From positions 26,335 through 90,334 of the forward strand of contig NZ_JYKA01000020.1 in assembly GCF_001676875.1 (NCBI RefSeq): a stretch of DNA of 64,000 nucleotides, read 5' to 3'. Positions 7,435-15,535 of the stretch are shown piece after piece (within the stretch, counting starts at the first letter, position 1; each line of letters starts with the position of its first letter). A program made the translations under genes and the position numbers. Source of the stretch: Chromobacterium subtsugae. Lineage in GTDB: Bacteria; Pseudomonadota; Gammaproteobacteria; Burkholderiales; Chromobacteriaceae. The notes beneath the pieces were generated by a model that saw only the letters and a program-made list of their open reading frames with translations, made no database searches and was not told where the DNA came from.

Positions 7435-8301
7435 ATGGGCAGATCCAGGGCCGGCGACTATGCGCGGCGTTTCACGCGGGTTTTCGATCATATCGATCAA
7501 CATTTGCAACAGCCGCTCAATATCGAGCGGCTGAGCCAGGTCGCGCATTTTTCCCGCTTTCATTTTCAGCGCCAGTTTGCCGCTTATTGCGGCGCCAGCG
7601 TGGCGCGCTACATCCAGCTGCAGCGCCTGCGGCGGGCATCGTATCAACTGGTGTTCCAGCCCTTGTTGCGGATCACCGACATCGCGCTGGATGCCGGCTT
7701 TGAAAATCCGGAGTCGTTTTCCCGGGCTTTCAAGCACGCTTTCGGCCAGACGCCCAGCGCCTTTCGCCGCGCGCCGGATTGGGCGCATTGGCAAACCCGG
7801 TTTCCTGTTCCCGTCAGAGAGAGGATGGAGGATATGGACGTGAAGATCATGGTCGTGGATACGGTGCGGGTGGCCGCGCTGGAGCATCGCGGCGCGCCGG
7901 AGCGGGTAAACGACAGCGCCAGCCGCTTCATTGAGTGGCGCAAGGAGAGCGGCCTGTCGCCGTTGACCAGCAGCCAGACTTACGGCATCGCTTACGACAA
8001 CCCGGATACCACCGCGGCGGCGGATTTCCGCTTCGACATTTGCGGCAGCGTGGCGGGGCCGGTGCCGGCCAACCGCCAGGGGGTGGTGGCCAAGGAGATT
8101 CCCGGCGGCCGCTGCGCGGTGCTGCGCCATGTCGGCTCGCATCAGCGGCTGGGCGAAAGCGTGTACTGCCTGTACCGGCAGTGGCTGCCGTCCAGCGGCG
8201 AGAGCCTGCGCGACTTCCCGGTGTATTTCCTGTACCTCAACCTGGTCGGCGCAACACCGGAACATTTGCTGCAGACGGACATTTATTTGCCCTTGAGCTG
8301 A
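7435..8301 (+). CDS. AraC-family transcriptional regulator with GyrI-like effector domain
   Basis: A 288-residue protein. Residues 10-112 form the double helix-turn-helix DNA-binding domain of the AraC/XylS family, including the second-helix signature ITDIALDAGFENPESFSRAF and GQTPSAFR. Residues about 135-288 form a GyrI/SbmC-like small-molecule-binding domain, as in Rob and BmrR-type drug sensors. It therefore probably senses a hydrophobic or cationic ligand and activates a stress or efflux gene. It lies alone between the terminator at 7350 and hypX. The ATG at 7435 has a strong AAGGAGG site 6 bases upstream. No target can be assigned from the window. Confidence 0.88.
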   Translation: MGRSRAGDYARRFTRVFDHIDQHLQQPLNIERLSQVAHFSRFHFQRQFAAYCGASVARYIQLQRLRRASYQLVFQPLLRITDIALDAGFENPESFSRAFKHAFGQTPSAFRRAPDWAHWQTRFPVPVRERMEDMDVKIMVVDTVRVAALEHRGAPERVNDSASRFIEWRKESGLSPLTSSQTYGIAYDNPDTTAAADFRFDICGSVAGPVPANRQGVVAKEIPGGRCAVLRHVGSHQRLGESVYCLYRQWLPSSGESLRDFPVYFLYLNLVGATPEHLLQTDIYLPLS

Positions 8302-8439
8302 GGGCGGCATCGACGCACTGGTATTTTGGCCAGGGCATGGTTCTCAACAGGATGAGACTTGGCGTCAATCAAATGTCATTGCGATGGCCCGGCCTAGCAT
8401 CCCCGGTTTCGACTGATCGATCCCGTGGGGAAGAACGCA

Positions 8440-10143
8440 ATGCAAGCCTTGAGAATCGTCCTGTTGTCCTCGGCCTTCAACGGCCTTACCCAGCGCGCCT
8501 GGTTGGAGCTGCGCGAATCGGGCCACGAGCCCAGCGTGGTGCTGTTCAACGATGCGGACGATGTCTGCCGGCAGATAGAGGCGGCGGCGCCGCAGCTGGT
8601 GATCTGCCCGTTTCTGAAAGACCGGGTGCCGGCGCGGCTGTGGCGCGACGCGCCTTTTCCGGTGGTGATCATTCATCCGGGCATCGTCGGCGACCGCGGC
8701 GCGTCGGCGCTGGACTGGGCGATCAGCCTGCAGCAGAAGCGCTGGGGCGTGACCGCGTTGCAGGCGGTGGAGGAAATGGACGCCGGCCCGGTGTGGTCCA
8801 GCCGCGAGTTCGATCTGCCCGCGGGGCTGCGCAAGTCCGAACTTTACAACGGCCTGGTCAGCGACGCCGCCATCTATTGCCTACGCGACGTGGTGGAGAA
8901 GTTCGTCGGCGGCTACCAGCCGCAAGCGGTCGACTATGCCGATCCGGCGGTGCGCGGCCGGCTGCAGCCGAATATGAAGCAGGCGGATCGGGCATTCGAC
9001 TGGCGCGAGCCGGCGGAGGCGATCAAGCGCCGCATCGACGCCGGCGACGGCCAGCCCGGAGTGCTGGCGGATCTGGCCGGCGGCCGCTACTACCTGTACG
9101 ACGCCCACCTGGATCATAGGCGCGGCAGCCCGGGCCAGATTCTGGCGGTGCATGACGACGCGGTGCTGGTGGCAACCGGCGACGCCAGCCTGTGGCTGGG
9201 CGCGCTGCGGCGCGCGCCCGAGGCCGGCGAAGAAACTTTCAAATTGCCGGCGCGCCATCTGCTGGCGGACCTGCTGGATGAGGTGCCAAGGCTGGAATGG
9301 TCTATCGCCACCCATCCGCATTGCGAAGAATCCTATCAGCCTATCCGCTACCGCCGGGTCGGCAAGGTGGGCGAGCTGACCTTCGAGTTCTACAACGGCG
9401 CGCTGAGCACCGAGCAATGCCGGCGCCTGCAGCGGGCGCTGCAATGGGCCAAGCGGCAGGATTGCGAAGTGCTGCTGCTGCGCAGCGGGCGCGGCAGCTT
9501 TTGCAACGGCATCCATCTGAACGTGATCCAGGCGGCGCAGGACCCGGGCGCCGAGGCCTGGCGCAATATCCAGGCGATAGACGATGTCTGCCTGGAGATA
9601 TTGACCGCGCCGCAACTGGTGGTGGCGGGCGTGGCCGGCAACGCCGGCGCCGGCGGCGCGATGCTGGCGTTGGCCGCCGACGTGGTGCTGGCGCGCCAGG
9701 GCGTGGTGTTCAATCCGCATTACCAGACCATGGGGCTGTACGGCTCCGAGTACTGGACCTACACGCTGTCGCGCGCGGTGGGGGCCGAAACGGCGGTCAA
9801 GCTGTGCAACGACTGCCTGCCGCTGGGCGCCCGCCAGGCCTGGCGGCTGGGCATGGTGCAGGACATTGGGCCGCGCGACGAGCAGGAGTTCGGCCGCTGG
9901 CTGCTGCAAGCGGCGAAGCAGGCTTTGTTGACGCCGGCTTGGCAGGCCTGGCGCGAGCGCAAAGAGACGCTGGATCTGGCGCAGCTGGAGCGATGCCGGC
10001 AGGCGGAGCTGGGCGAAATGCGGCTGGACATGTTGCGCAACCGCCGCCAGTTCATCGAGAAATGCGGCAACTTCGTCCACAAGCGCCGGGCCTGCGGCAC
10101 GCCGCAGCGCTTGGTCGCGCCATGGGCGCGGCAGGGAGGCTAG
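8440..10143 (+). CDS. hypX: HypX/HoxX-like CO-producing maturation protein (formyl-THF transferase + enoyl-CoA hydratase fold)
   Basis: A 567-residue two-domain protein. Residues 1-270 resemble the formyl-tetrahydrofolate hydrolase/transferase fold (HPGIVGDRGASALDWA from His79, then AEEMDAGPVW-type motifs). Residues about 300-540 are a crotonase (enoyl-CoA hydratase) domain carrying the HypX signature YGSEYWTY (from Tyr434, with Glu437). HypX proteins transfer a formyl group from N10-formyl-THF to CoA and release CO for the [NiFe]-hydrogenase active site. No hydrogenase structural or hyp gene is in the window, so the gene is orphaned here. The ATG at 8440 has GGGGAAG at good spacing and is preferred over the GTG at 8425. 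Co-transcription with aidB, 181 bases downstream, is possible but not shown. Confidence 0.8.
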   Translation: MQALRIVLLSSAFNGLTQRAWLELRESGHEPSVVLFNDADDVCRQIEAAAPQLVICPFLKDRVPARLWRDAPFPVVIIHPGIVGDRGASALDWAISLQQKRWGVTALQAVEEMDAGPVWSSREFDLPAGLRKSELYNGLVSDAAIYCLRDVVEKFVGGYQPQAVDYADPAVRGRLQPNMKQADRAFDWREPAEAIKRRIDAGDGQPGVLADLAGGRYYLYDAHLDHRRGSPGQILAVHDDAVLVATGDASLWLGALRRAPEAGEETFKLPARHLLADLLDEVPRLEWSIATHPHCEESYQPIRYRRVGKVGELTFEFYNGALSTEQCRRLQRALQWAKRQDCEVLLLRSGRGSFCNGIHLNVIQAAQDPGAEAWRNIQAIDDVCLEILTAPQLVVAGVAGNAGAGGAMLALAADVVLARQGVVFNPHYQTMGLYGSEYWTYTLSRAVGAETAVKLCNDCLPLGARQAWRLGMVQDIGPRDEQEFGRWLLQAAKQALLTPAWQAWRERKETLDLAQLERCRQAELGEMRLDMLRNRRQFIEKCGNFVHKRRACGTPQRLVAPWARQGG

Positions 10144-10324
10144 CTGGCGGAAAGCTTGGCGCGGACAAGCGGACTGCTCGTTTTTGCCGCGCGGACGCGC
10201 GATTCGCCTGGGCGGGAAACTGGCCTGAATCATGGATTTTCTGGCCGGACGACGCCCTTATACTGTGCGCATCGCCAGTTTGGCGGCGGCCAGCGCAGGC
10301 TGGCATTCATCCAGGAGTCGGGAC

Positions 10325-11977
10325 ATGGGCTGGCAAACGCATGAAGTGAGCAATCAGTTCGACGAACTGACGGACTACAAGCTGCTGGACAGCGACCCGG
10401 CCTTGGGCGAGGCGCTGAGTCGGGCCGGCGCCGAGTGGGCCGTGCCCTGGCTGCGGGGCTACGGCGAGACGCTGGGCCGCGCCGAAACCTTTGAACTGGC
10501 CGAGGAGGCCAATCTTTTCCCGCCGCGGCTGCGGGCGTTCGACCGGCGCGGCCGACGCGTCGACCAGGTGGATTTCCACCCGGCCTGGCACCGGCTGCTG
10601 CAGATGTACCGCGGCCAGGGGCTGGTGTCGCTGCCTTTCGCCGAGGAGCGGGGCGGGCGCTGGGCGGCCACGCTGGCCGGCAGCTATCTGCACGGCCAGG
10701 TGGAGGCGGGCACGCTGTGCCCGGCCACCATGACGCAGGCGGCCATTCCGCTGCTGCGCAGGGAGCCGGCGTTGTGGGAGGTGCTGCGGGACAAGCTGTT
10801 CAGCCATGTCCATGACGGCCGCGACCTGCCGCTGGCGCAGAAGGCCTGCGCCTGGATCGGAATGGGGATGACGGAAAAGCAGGGCGGTTCGGACGTGCGC
10901 GCCAACACCACCCGGGCCGAGCCGCTCGGTCATGGCGGCCGCGGCGGCGAATACCGGCTGCGCGGCCATAAATGGTTTTTCTCCGCGCCGACCAGCGATG
11001 CCCACCTGGTGGTGGCGCAGCTGGCGGACAGCGGGCCGTCGTGCTTTTATGTGCCGCGCTGGCTGCCGGACGGCAGCCGCAATGCGGTGGCGATCCAGCG
11101 CCTGAAGGACAAGGTGGGCAACCGCAGCAACGCCAGCAGCGAAGTGGAACTCCAGGACGCCTGGGGCGTTCTGCTGGGCGAGCCCGGACGCGGCATTCCC
11201 ACCATCATCGAAATGGCCACCTATACCCGTCTCAATTGCGTGATCGGCAGCGCGGCGCTGTTGCGGCAGGCCGCGACGCAGGCGTTGGCGTACACCCGCC
11301 GGCGGATGGCCTTCGGCAAGGTGTTGGCGGAGCAGGCGGCGATGCGCGCGGTATTGGCCGACCTGGCGCTGGAAAGCGAGGCGGCGCTGGCGCTGGCGAT
11401 GCGGTTGGCGCAGGCTTTCGAGCGTGACGGCGAGCCGGCCGAGCGGGCCTGGAAGCGCATCGTCACGCCGGCCGCCAAGTTTTGGGTGTGCAAGCGCGCG
11501 GTGGAGTGGAGCGGCGAGGCGATGGAGATCTTCGGCGGCAACGGCTATGTCGATGCCGGGCCGATGGCGCGCTTGTTCCGCGAGGCGCCGGTCAACTCCA
11601 TCTGGGAAGGTTCAGGCAATGTGATGTGCCTGGATGTGGCGCGCGCGGTGCGGCGCGAGCCGGAAGCCTGGGAGCGGCTGCTGGCGGATCTGGCGGCGAT
11701 GGCCGCGGGCGAGGCCGGGCTGACGGATGCGATCGGGGATTTGCGCGCGCAGGCGCAGGCGGGGCCGGAGCAACTGGAGGCGCGGGGCCGCCGTTTTGCC
11801 CAGCTGCTGGCCCTAACCGCGCAGGCTTGCCTGCTGCGCGCGCAGTCGCCGGCTTTCATCGCCGACGCTTTCATCGCCAGCCGCCTGCGCGACGCGGCAT
11901 GGGGCCGGGTGGCTGGCGCGCTGGATGCCGGCGGGATGGATGTGGAATCCATCCTGCGGCGCAGCCTGCCGGTTTGA
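10325..11977 (+). CDS. aidB: AidB-type acyl-CoA dehydrogenase
   Basis: A 550-residue protein, the usual AidB length (about 540-550). It starts with MGWQTHEVSNQ, followed by FHPAWHRLLQ and QVEAGTLCPATMT, which are AidB landmarks. The flavin-binding acyl-CoA dehydrogenase core is present (GMGMTEKQGGSDVRANTT near 180, IFGGNGYVDA near 405). AidB is an FAD protein of the alkylation (Ada) response that also binds DNA; isovaleryl-CoA dehydrogenase activity has been reported as weak. No ada gene is nearby. The ATG at 10325 follows CCAGGAGTC. A TATACT -10-like box lies at 10259-10264 with a poor -35. The gene converges on sbnB with 8 bases between stops and no visible terminator. Confidence 0.88.
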   Translation: MGWQTHEVSNQFDELTDYKLLDSDPALGEALSRAGAEWAVPWLRGYGETLGRAETFELAEEANLFPPRLRAFDRRGRRVDQVDFHPAWHRLLQMYRGQGLVSLPFAEERGGRWAATLAGSYLHGQVEAGTLCPATMTQAAIPLLRREPALWEVLRDKLFSHVHDGRDLPLAQKACAWIGMGMTEKQGGSDVRANTTRAEPLGHGGRGGEYRLRGHKWFFSAPTSDAHLVVAQLADSGPSCFYVPRWLPDGSRNAVAIQRLKDKVGNRSNASSEVELQDAWGVLLGEPGRGIPTIIEMATYTRLNCVIGSAALLRQAATQALAYTRRRMAFGKVLAEQAAMRAVLADLALESEAALALAMRLAQAFERDGEPAERAWKRIVTPAAKFWVCKRAVEWSGEAMEIFGGNGYVDAGPMARLFREAPVNSIWEGSGNVMCLDVARAVRREPEAWERLLADLAAMAAGEAGLTDAIGDLRAQAQAGPEQLEARGRRFAQLLALTAQACLLRAQSPAFIADAFIASRLRDAAWGRVAGALDAGGMDVESILRRSLPV

Positions 11978-11985
11978 GCCGCCGC

Positions 11986-13017
11986 TCAGCCGTTCCAGCG
12001 CTGGGTGTCGGCGAAGAAGCCCGGCACCGGATGGCTGGCGCCCTCGGTTTCGCTTTTCCGGTACAAGAACATCGCCAGGCACAGGTCCAGCACGCCCAGG
12101 CCGAAGGGCGAGAAGATGGTCGGTTTGGCGGGATCCAGGCGGATTTCGCCCTGCATCACTTGCGCCAGCGTGCCGTCGATGAAGCCGCGATGGCCGTAGC
12201 GCTGCTCCGCCAGGTGTGGCGAGGTGTTGGCTTTCATGCAGTGCTCGACGTCGTCCAGCACATTGTTGGCGCCGACGATGGTTTCCGGCGCCAGGTCGCG
12301 CAGCGAGACGTTGAGGATCAGCTGCGACGGCGCGAAGGCGTGGCCGGCGGGAATCCACGGCGTGCCGGCGGTGGTGGCGAGCACCACGATGTCGGCTTGC
12401 AAGGCCTCGTCCCGGCTGGCGGCGCGGATCGGGTAGCGCAGGCTCGCGCCCATATTGCGGGTGAACGCCGCCAGATGCGCATCGTTGATGTCGTAGGCGC
12501 GCACGTCGTCGAAGTGCCAGCCGGCGGCATCGAAGAAGGACAGGATGCTGCCGGCGATCACGCCGCCGCCGATGATGGCCAGCGAGCCGGCGCGCCGGCC
12601 GTGGGGCCATAACTGCTGCGCGGCCAGCACCGCCGACGCGGCGGTGCGCGCCGAGCTGATCTGGGACGCTTCCAGGCAGGCGAACGGATAGCCGGTGCGG
12701 TAGTCGTTGAGCAGCACCACCGCCGAAGCCCGCTGCAGATTAGCGTCGACATTGCCCGGATAGCTGGCTATCCACTTGATGCCGGAGACTTCCAGCGCCG
12801 AATCGGCGTCGCGGATCGCCGCCGGCAGCGCGATGATGCGCGCCTCGGGCCTGTCGGCGAAGCGGAGGAAATAGCTGTCCGGATTGACCGTCTTGCGCTG
12901 GTGGTGCAGCAAATAGGCCTGGCGGATGATGTCGATCACCTCGGTTTTGGCCTGCGCCAGCGCGCCATGGATGAAGTCGCCGGTGATCACGCTGAAATTC
13001 GGGGCGGAGTTATGCAT
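11986..13017 (-). CDS. sbnB: SbnB-like N-(2-amino-2-carboxyethyl)-L-glutamate dehydrogenase
   Basis: A 343-residue member of the ornithine cyclodeaminase/mu-crystallin family. It has the NAD-binding Rossmann motif (SLAIIGGGVIAGS near 145) and the conserved Lys81 in SGIKWIASYPGN. SbnB oxidatively cleaves the SbnA product to L-2,3-diaminopropionate, 2-oxoglutarate and NADH. Its start overlaps the end of sbnA by 8 bases (ATGCATAA), indicating translational coupling. It is the last gene of the leftward serK-sbnA-sbnB unit. In staphylococci this pair feeds staphyloferrin B; here the divergent NRPS and sulfotransferases point to a monobactam instead. Confidence 0.9.
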   Translation of the reverse strand: MHNSAPNFSVITGDFIHGALAQAKTEVIDIIRQAYLLHHQRKTVNPDSYFLRFADRPEARIIALPAAIRDADSALEVSGIKWIASYPGNVDANLQRASAVVLLNDYRTGYPFACLEASQISSARTAASAVLAAQQLWPHGRRAGSLAIIGGGVIAGSILSFFDAAGWHFDDVRAYDINDAHLAAFTRNMGASLRYPIRAASRDEALQADIVVLATTAGTPWIPAGHAFAPSQLILNVSLRDLAPETIVGANNVLDDVEHCMKANTSPHLAEQRYGHRGFIDGTLAQVMQGEIRLDPAKPTIFSPFGLGVLDLCLAMFLYRKSETEGASHPVPGFFADTQRWNG

Positions 13018-13999
13018 AGGTCAGATTCTCGTTGAGCGGTTGGGAGGCCTGGCGCCATGCCGGGCCGAAGCGTTGATCGCACCAGTCGTCGTCGTAGACC
13101 GTGTCCAGGTAGCCGTTGCCCAGGTCGGGCGAGATGGCCACCACCACGGCGTCGGCCGGCAGTTCGGCGTGCAGGCGCCGCACCGCGGCCAGCACCGTGC
13201 CGGTGGACGCGCCGCCCAGATAGCCGTAGCGCAGCGCGACATCGCGGCAGGCGGCGATGGTTTCGGCTTCCGGAATCTGGATCAGCCGGTCCACCGCGGC
13301 GGCGTCGAAGAAGTGGGGCTGCACGCTGGAGCCCAGCCCAGGCAGATAGCGCGCCTGCCCCGGCGTGCCGAAAGTCACCGAGCCTACCGAGTCGACGGCG
13401 ATCAGCCGGGTTTGCGGCGAATGGCCGCGGAAGAACGCGGCGCAGCCCATCAGGGTGCCGGTGGTGCCGGCGCCGACGAACAGGTAGTCGACGCTGCCGA
13501 ACTCGTTCAGGATGGCGCGCGCGGTCATGTCGGCATGGACCGCCGGGTTGGCCGGATTCTGGTACTGGTTCAGCCAGATCCGCTCGGGGTCGCGCGCGAT
13601 GGCCTGGCGGATGTAGGCGAGCCGGTTGCCCAGATAGCCGTTGTGCTCGTCGCGCTGCTCGATCACCACCACGGTGGTGCCCAGCGCGCGCATCATGCCG
13701 ATGTTCTGGGCGCTGGTGTTCTTGTCGACGACGCAGACGAAGTCATAGCCGCGCGCCGCGGCGATCTGGCTTAGCGCCAGGCCCAGATTGCCGGAACTGG
13801 ACTCTATTATCTTCTTGCGGGCCGCGAGCTGGCCGCGCTCCTCGGCGTCGCGGATCAGCGCCATCGCGGTCTTGATCTTGATCGATCCGCCCGGATTGAA
13901 GCCTTCTATCTTCAAGTGCACGTCGCCCGATGGGGAAAATTGCTCGAGCCTCAGGAAAATATCGTCGGAGACGGCTTGTTCGATGGAGTCGTATCGCAT
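13010..13999 (-). CDS. sbnA: SbnA-like N-(2-amino-2-carboxyethyl)-L-glutamate synthase (PLP)
   Basis: A 329-residue cysteine-synthase-fold enzyme. The PLP lysine is Lys41 in GFNPGGSIKIKTAM, and the substrate loop SSSGNLG begins near residue 67. The glycine-rich phosphate loop is GAGTTGTLMG. SbnA condenses O-phospho-L-serine with L-glutamate to give the precursor of 2,3-diaminopropionate, which SbnB releases. The longer open frame up to 14182 is rejected. Its extra 61 residues are Arg/Pro-rich and overlap the upstream gene, while ATG 13999 has an AGGA site 7 bases upstream and gives the family N-terminus. It lies 70 bases after the serK-like gene. Confidence 0.92.
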   Translation of the reverse strand: MRYDSIEQAVSDDIFLRLEQFSPSGDVHLKIEGFNPGGSIKIKTAMALIRDAEERGQLAARKKIIESSSGNLGLALSQIAAARGYDFVCVVDKNTSAQNIGMMRALGTTVVVIEQRDEHNGYLGNRLAYIRQAIARDPERIWLNQYQNPANPAVHADMTARAILNEFGSVDYLFVGAGTTGTLMGCAAFFRGHSPQTRLIAVDSVGSVTFGTPGQARYLPGLGSSVQPHFFDAAAVDRLIQIPEAETIAACRDVALRYGYLGGASTGTVLAAVRRLHAELPADAVVVAISPDLGNGYLDTVYDDDWCDQRFGPAWRQASQPLNENLTYA

Positions 14000-14069
14000 G
14001 CAAGATTCCTGCAGCAGGTGAAAGGAAAATACCGCCGGCAGGCGGGAAGGGCGCGGCCGGGCGCCTGGC

Positions 14070-14501
14070 TCAGGCCCGCGGCGGCAGCAGCTCGTCCAGC
14101 GCGAACCAGCAGCTGCAATCCAGCGCCGGCACCGGCGTGTGCCGGGTGGATTTGGGCGGGTACGGCCGGCCTTCCAGGCCACGCGCGATCACCTCTTCCG
14201 GCGTGACCAGCAGGTCGTCGCGGCGGGCCTCCAGCGCGACGTCGGCGTAGTCCAGCAACAGGCAGGGCACCAGCATCAAGCCGTGGCGCAGCGCGAATTC
14301 GCGGCGATGATGGCCGTCCATCACCACCAGCGTGCGGCGCTCGACCAGGATCGGCGTCTTCCATCCGCCATCGGCCAGCACCCGCGCGGCCACCTCCCCC
14401 AAGCGTTCCGGCAGGAACTCCTCGGTCGGCTTCAGCCGGTCCGGCGGCAGCAGCGCAAGCTTGGGCCTGGCTGCGGCGGTCTCGATTGGCCTCGGATTCA
14501 T
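14070..14501 (-). CDS. SerK/SbnI-like ParB-fold serine kinase supplying O-phospho-L-serine
   Basis: A 143-residue protein consisting mainly of a ParB-N-terminal-like domain. It has the two motifs of the free serine kinase group: an acidic PTEEF segment (Thr26-Glu28) and VVMDGHHRREF (Asp62-Arg66). Archaeal SerK and staphylococcal SbnI phosphorylate free L-serine. O-phosphoserine is the substrate of SbnA, which is encoded directly downstream, so provision of that substrate is the likely task. It is much shorter than SbnI (about 250 residues), lacking most of the C-terminal regulatory part. ATG 14501 is preceded by AAGGGGTG. It is the first gene of the leftward unit, about 100 bases from a good promoter at 14610-14638. 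Confidence 0.75.
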   Translation of the reverse strand: MNPRPIETAAARPKLALLPPDRLKPTEEFLPERLGEVAARVLADGGWKTPILVERRTLVVMDGHHRREFALRHGLMLVPCLLLDYADVALEARRDDLLVTPEEVIARGLEGRPYPPKSTRHTPVPALDCSCWFALDELLPPRA

Positions 14502-14609
14502 GTCACCCCTTGTGCGGAATATCTAAACCACCGGCCGGTCCCGCATGCGCAGGGCGGCCATGGATTGATCAGGGAAAGCGCTTATATGTTTTTTGCATAA
14601 TCAAATGAC

Positions 14610-14638
14610 ATTAGACAATGCAGGTATGAGATTGTCAA
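14610..14638 (-). promoter_or_regulatory. Sigma70-type promoter for the serK-sbnA-sbnB unit
   Basis: On the minus strand TTGACA (14638-14633), a 17-base spacer and TCTAAT (14615-14610) match the sigma70 consensus at 11 of 12 positions. Transcription would start near 14602 and give a leader of about 100 bases before the ATG at 14501. Confidence 0.65.
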
Positions 14639-14743
14639 CTTAAGCTCACGCGCGTGATGCGCGATCGGGAATCCCTGCTAATGGCCAGTTCGAAGCTGCT
14701 CTTTGGGATGAATTTCCGGATTGAATTGTTTGAGGAAATTTTT

Positions 14744-14784
14744 ATTCATAATGAATTGAATTTTTGATATGTGTAATGTATAAG
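14744..14784 (+). promoter_or_regulatory. Sigma70-type promoter with adjoining dyad for the NRPS-side unit
   Basis: TTGAAT (14756-14761), a 17-base spacer and TATAAG (14779-14784) predict a start near 14791. A perfect dyad ATTCAT-A-ATGAAT (14744-14756) abuts the -35 box and may bind a regulator. The 14502-14887 stretch is markedly A+T-rich compared with the flanking genes and otherwise holds no gene I can support. Confidence 0.55.
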
Positions 14785-14887
14785 TTCGTCATATACCAAA
14801 GTCATTTGTTCATTTGCTGTGGCGAGGCGGCTGGTCCGGCGGCATCGCGGCGCCTTGCCCAGCCAAACCGAAATTTGCGAGGCATGG

Positions 14888-15505
14888 ATGGGCAACCGCA
14901 TTTCTCCCGATTACGCCACCCCCCACTCTCCCCAGCCGCTTACCGGCGCGCCGGCGGTGTTGTGGCTGACCGGCATTTCCGGCGCCGGCAAAACCACCAT
15001 CGCCAGCCATCTCAAGCAGTTGTGCCTGGCATCCGGCCATGCGGCGGCGATGCTGGACGGCGACGAGCTGCGCGGCCGGCTGAACGCCGATCTGGGTTTC
15101 TCTGAGAGCGACCGGGCCGAGAACGTGCGGCGCATCGCCGAAGTCGCGGCGCTGATGGCGGACGCCGGCCTGCTGGTGATCGTGTCCTGCATTTCGCCGC
15201 TGGCGTCTTTCCGCCTGGCGGCGCGCGACATCGTCGGCGCGCAGCGCTTCGTCGAGGTTTACATCGACACGCCGATCGATGTCGCCGAAGCCCGCGACCC
15301 CAAGGGCCTGTACCGGCTGGCCCGCGCCGGCAAGATCACCGGCTTCACCGGCCTGCACGCGGCTTACGAGCCGCCGCGGGAGCCGGCGATCCGGATCGAT
15401 ACCACGGTCACCGGCGTGGAAGCGGCGGCGGAGCGTCTGCTCGGCCATTACCAGGCGATGGCGCGCGCGGCGGCCACCCGCGCCGAGGCTGGCGTTTGTG
15501 GCTGA
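14888..15505 (+). CDS. cysC: Adenylylsulfate (APS) kinase, PAPS supply
   Basis: A 205-residue P-loop kinase. It has Walker A GISGAGKT (29-36), the DGDELRGRLNADLGF segment typical of APS kinases with the following SDRAENVRR, and FTGLHAAYEPP near the C-terminus. It phosphorylates APS at the 3' position to give PAPS, the sulfonate donor. It stands alone, without cysD or cysN, as the first gene of an operon with two sulfotransferases. A dedicated PAPS supply for product sulfonation is therefore likelier than assimilatory sulfate reduction. The ATG at 14888 has GAGG 5 bases upstream. A longer frame back to 14819 lacks a good start. Confidence 0.9.
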   Translation: MGNRISPDYATPHSPQPLTGAPAVLWLTGISGAGKTTIASHLKQLCLASGHAAAMLDGDELRGRLNADLGFSESDRAENVRRIAEVAALMADAGLLVIVSCISPLASFRLAARDIVGAQRFVEVYIDTPIDVAEARDPKGLYRLARAGKITGFTGLHAAYEPPREPAIRIDTTVTGVEAAAERLLGHYQAMARAAATRAEAGVCG

Positions 15506-15535
15506 GCGCGGCGCCGGAACGAGGGAGCGCTGGCG

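Noticed and set aside
8440..11977. hypX and aidB as part of the monobactam cluster
   Set aside because: They are separated by convergent orientation from sbnB and offer no chemistry needed for the product. Proximity alone is not enough.
13010..14182. Longer 390-residue start for SbnA
   Set aside because: The extra N-terminus overlaps the upstream gene, is Arg/Pro-rich and lacks a ribosome-binding site. ATG 13999 gives the family start.
11986..14501. Siderophore (staphyloferrin B-type) cluster suggested by sbnA/sbnB
   Set aside because: No NIS synthetases, citrate synthase-like gene, receptor or Fur-like box is seen. The adjoining sulfotransferases, APS kinase and cysteine TE fit a monobactam better.
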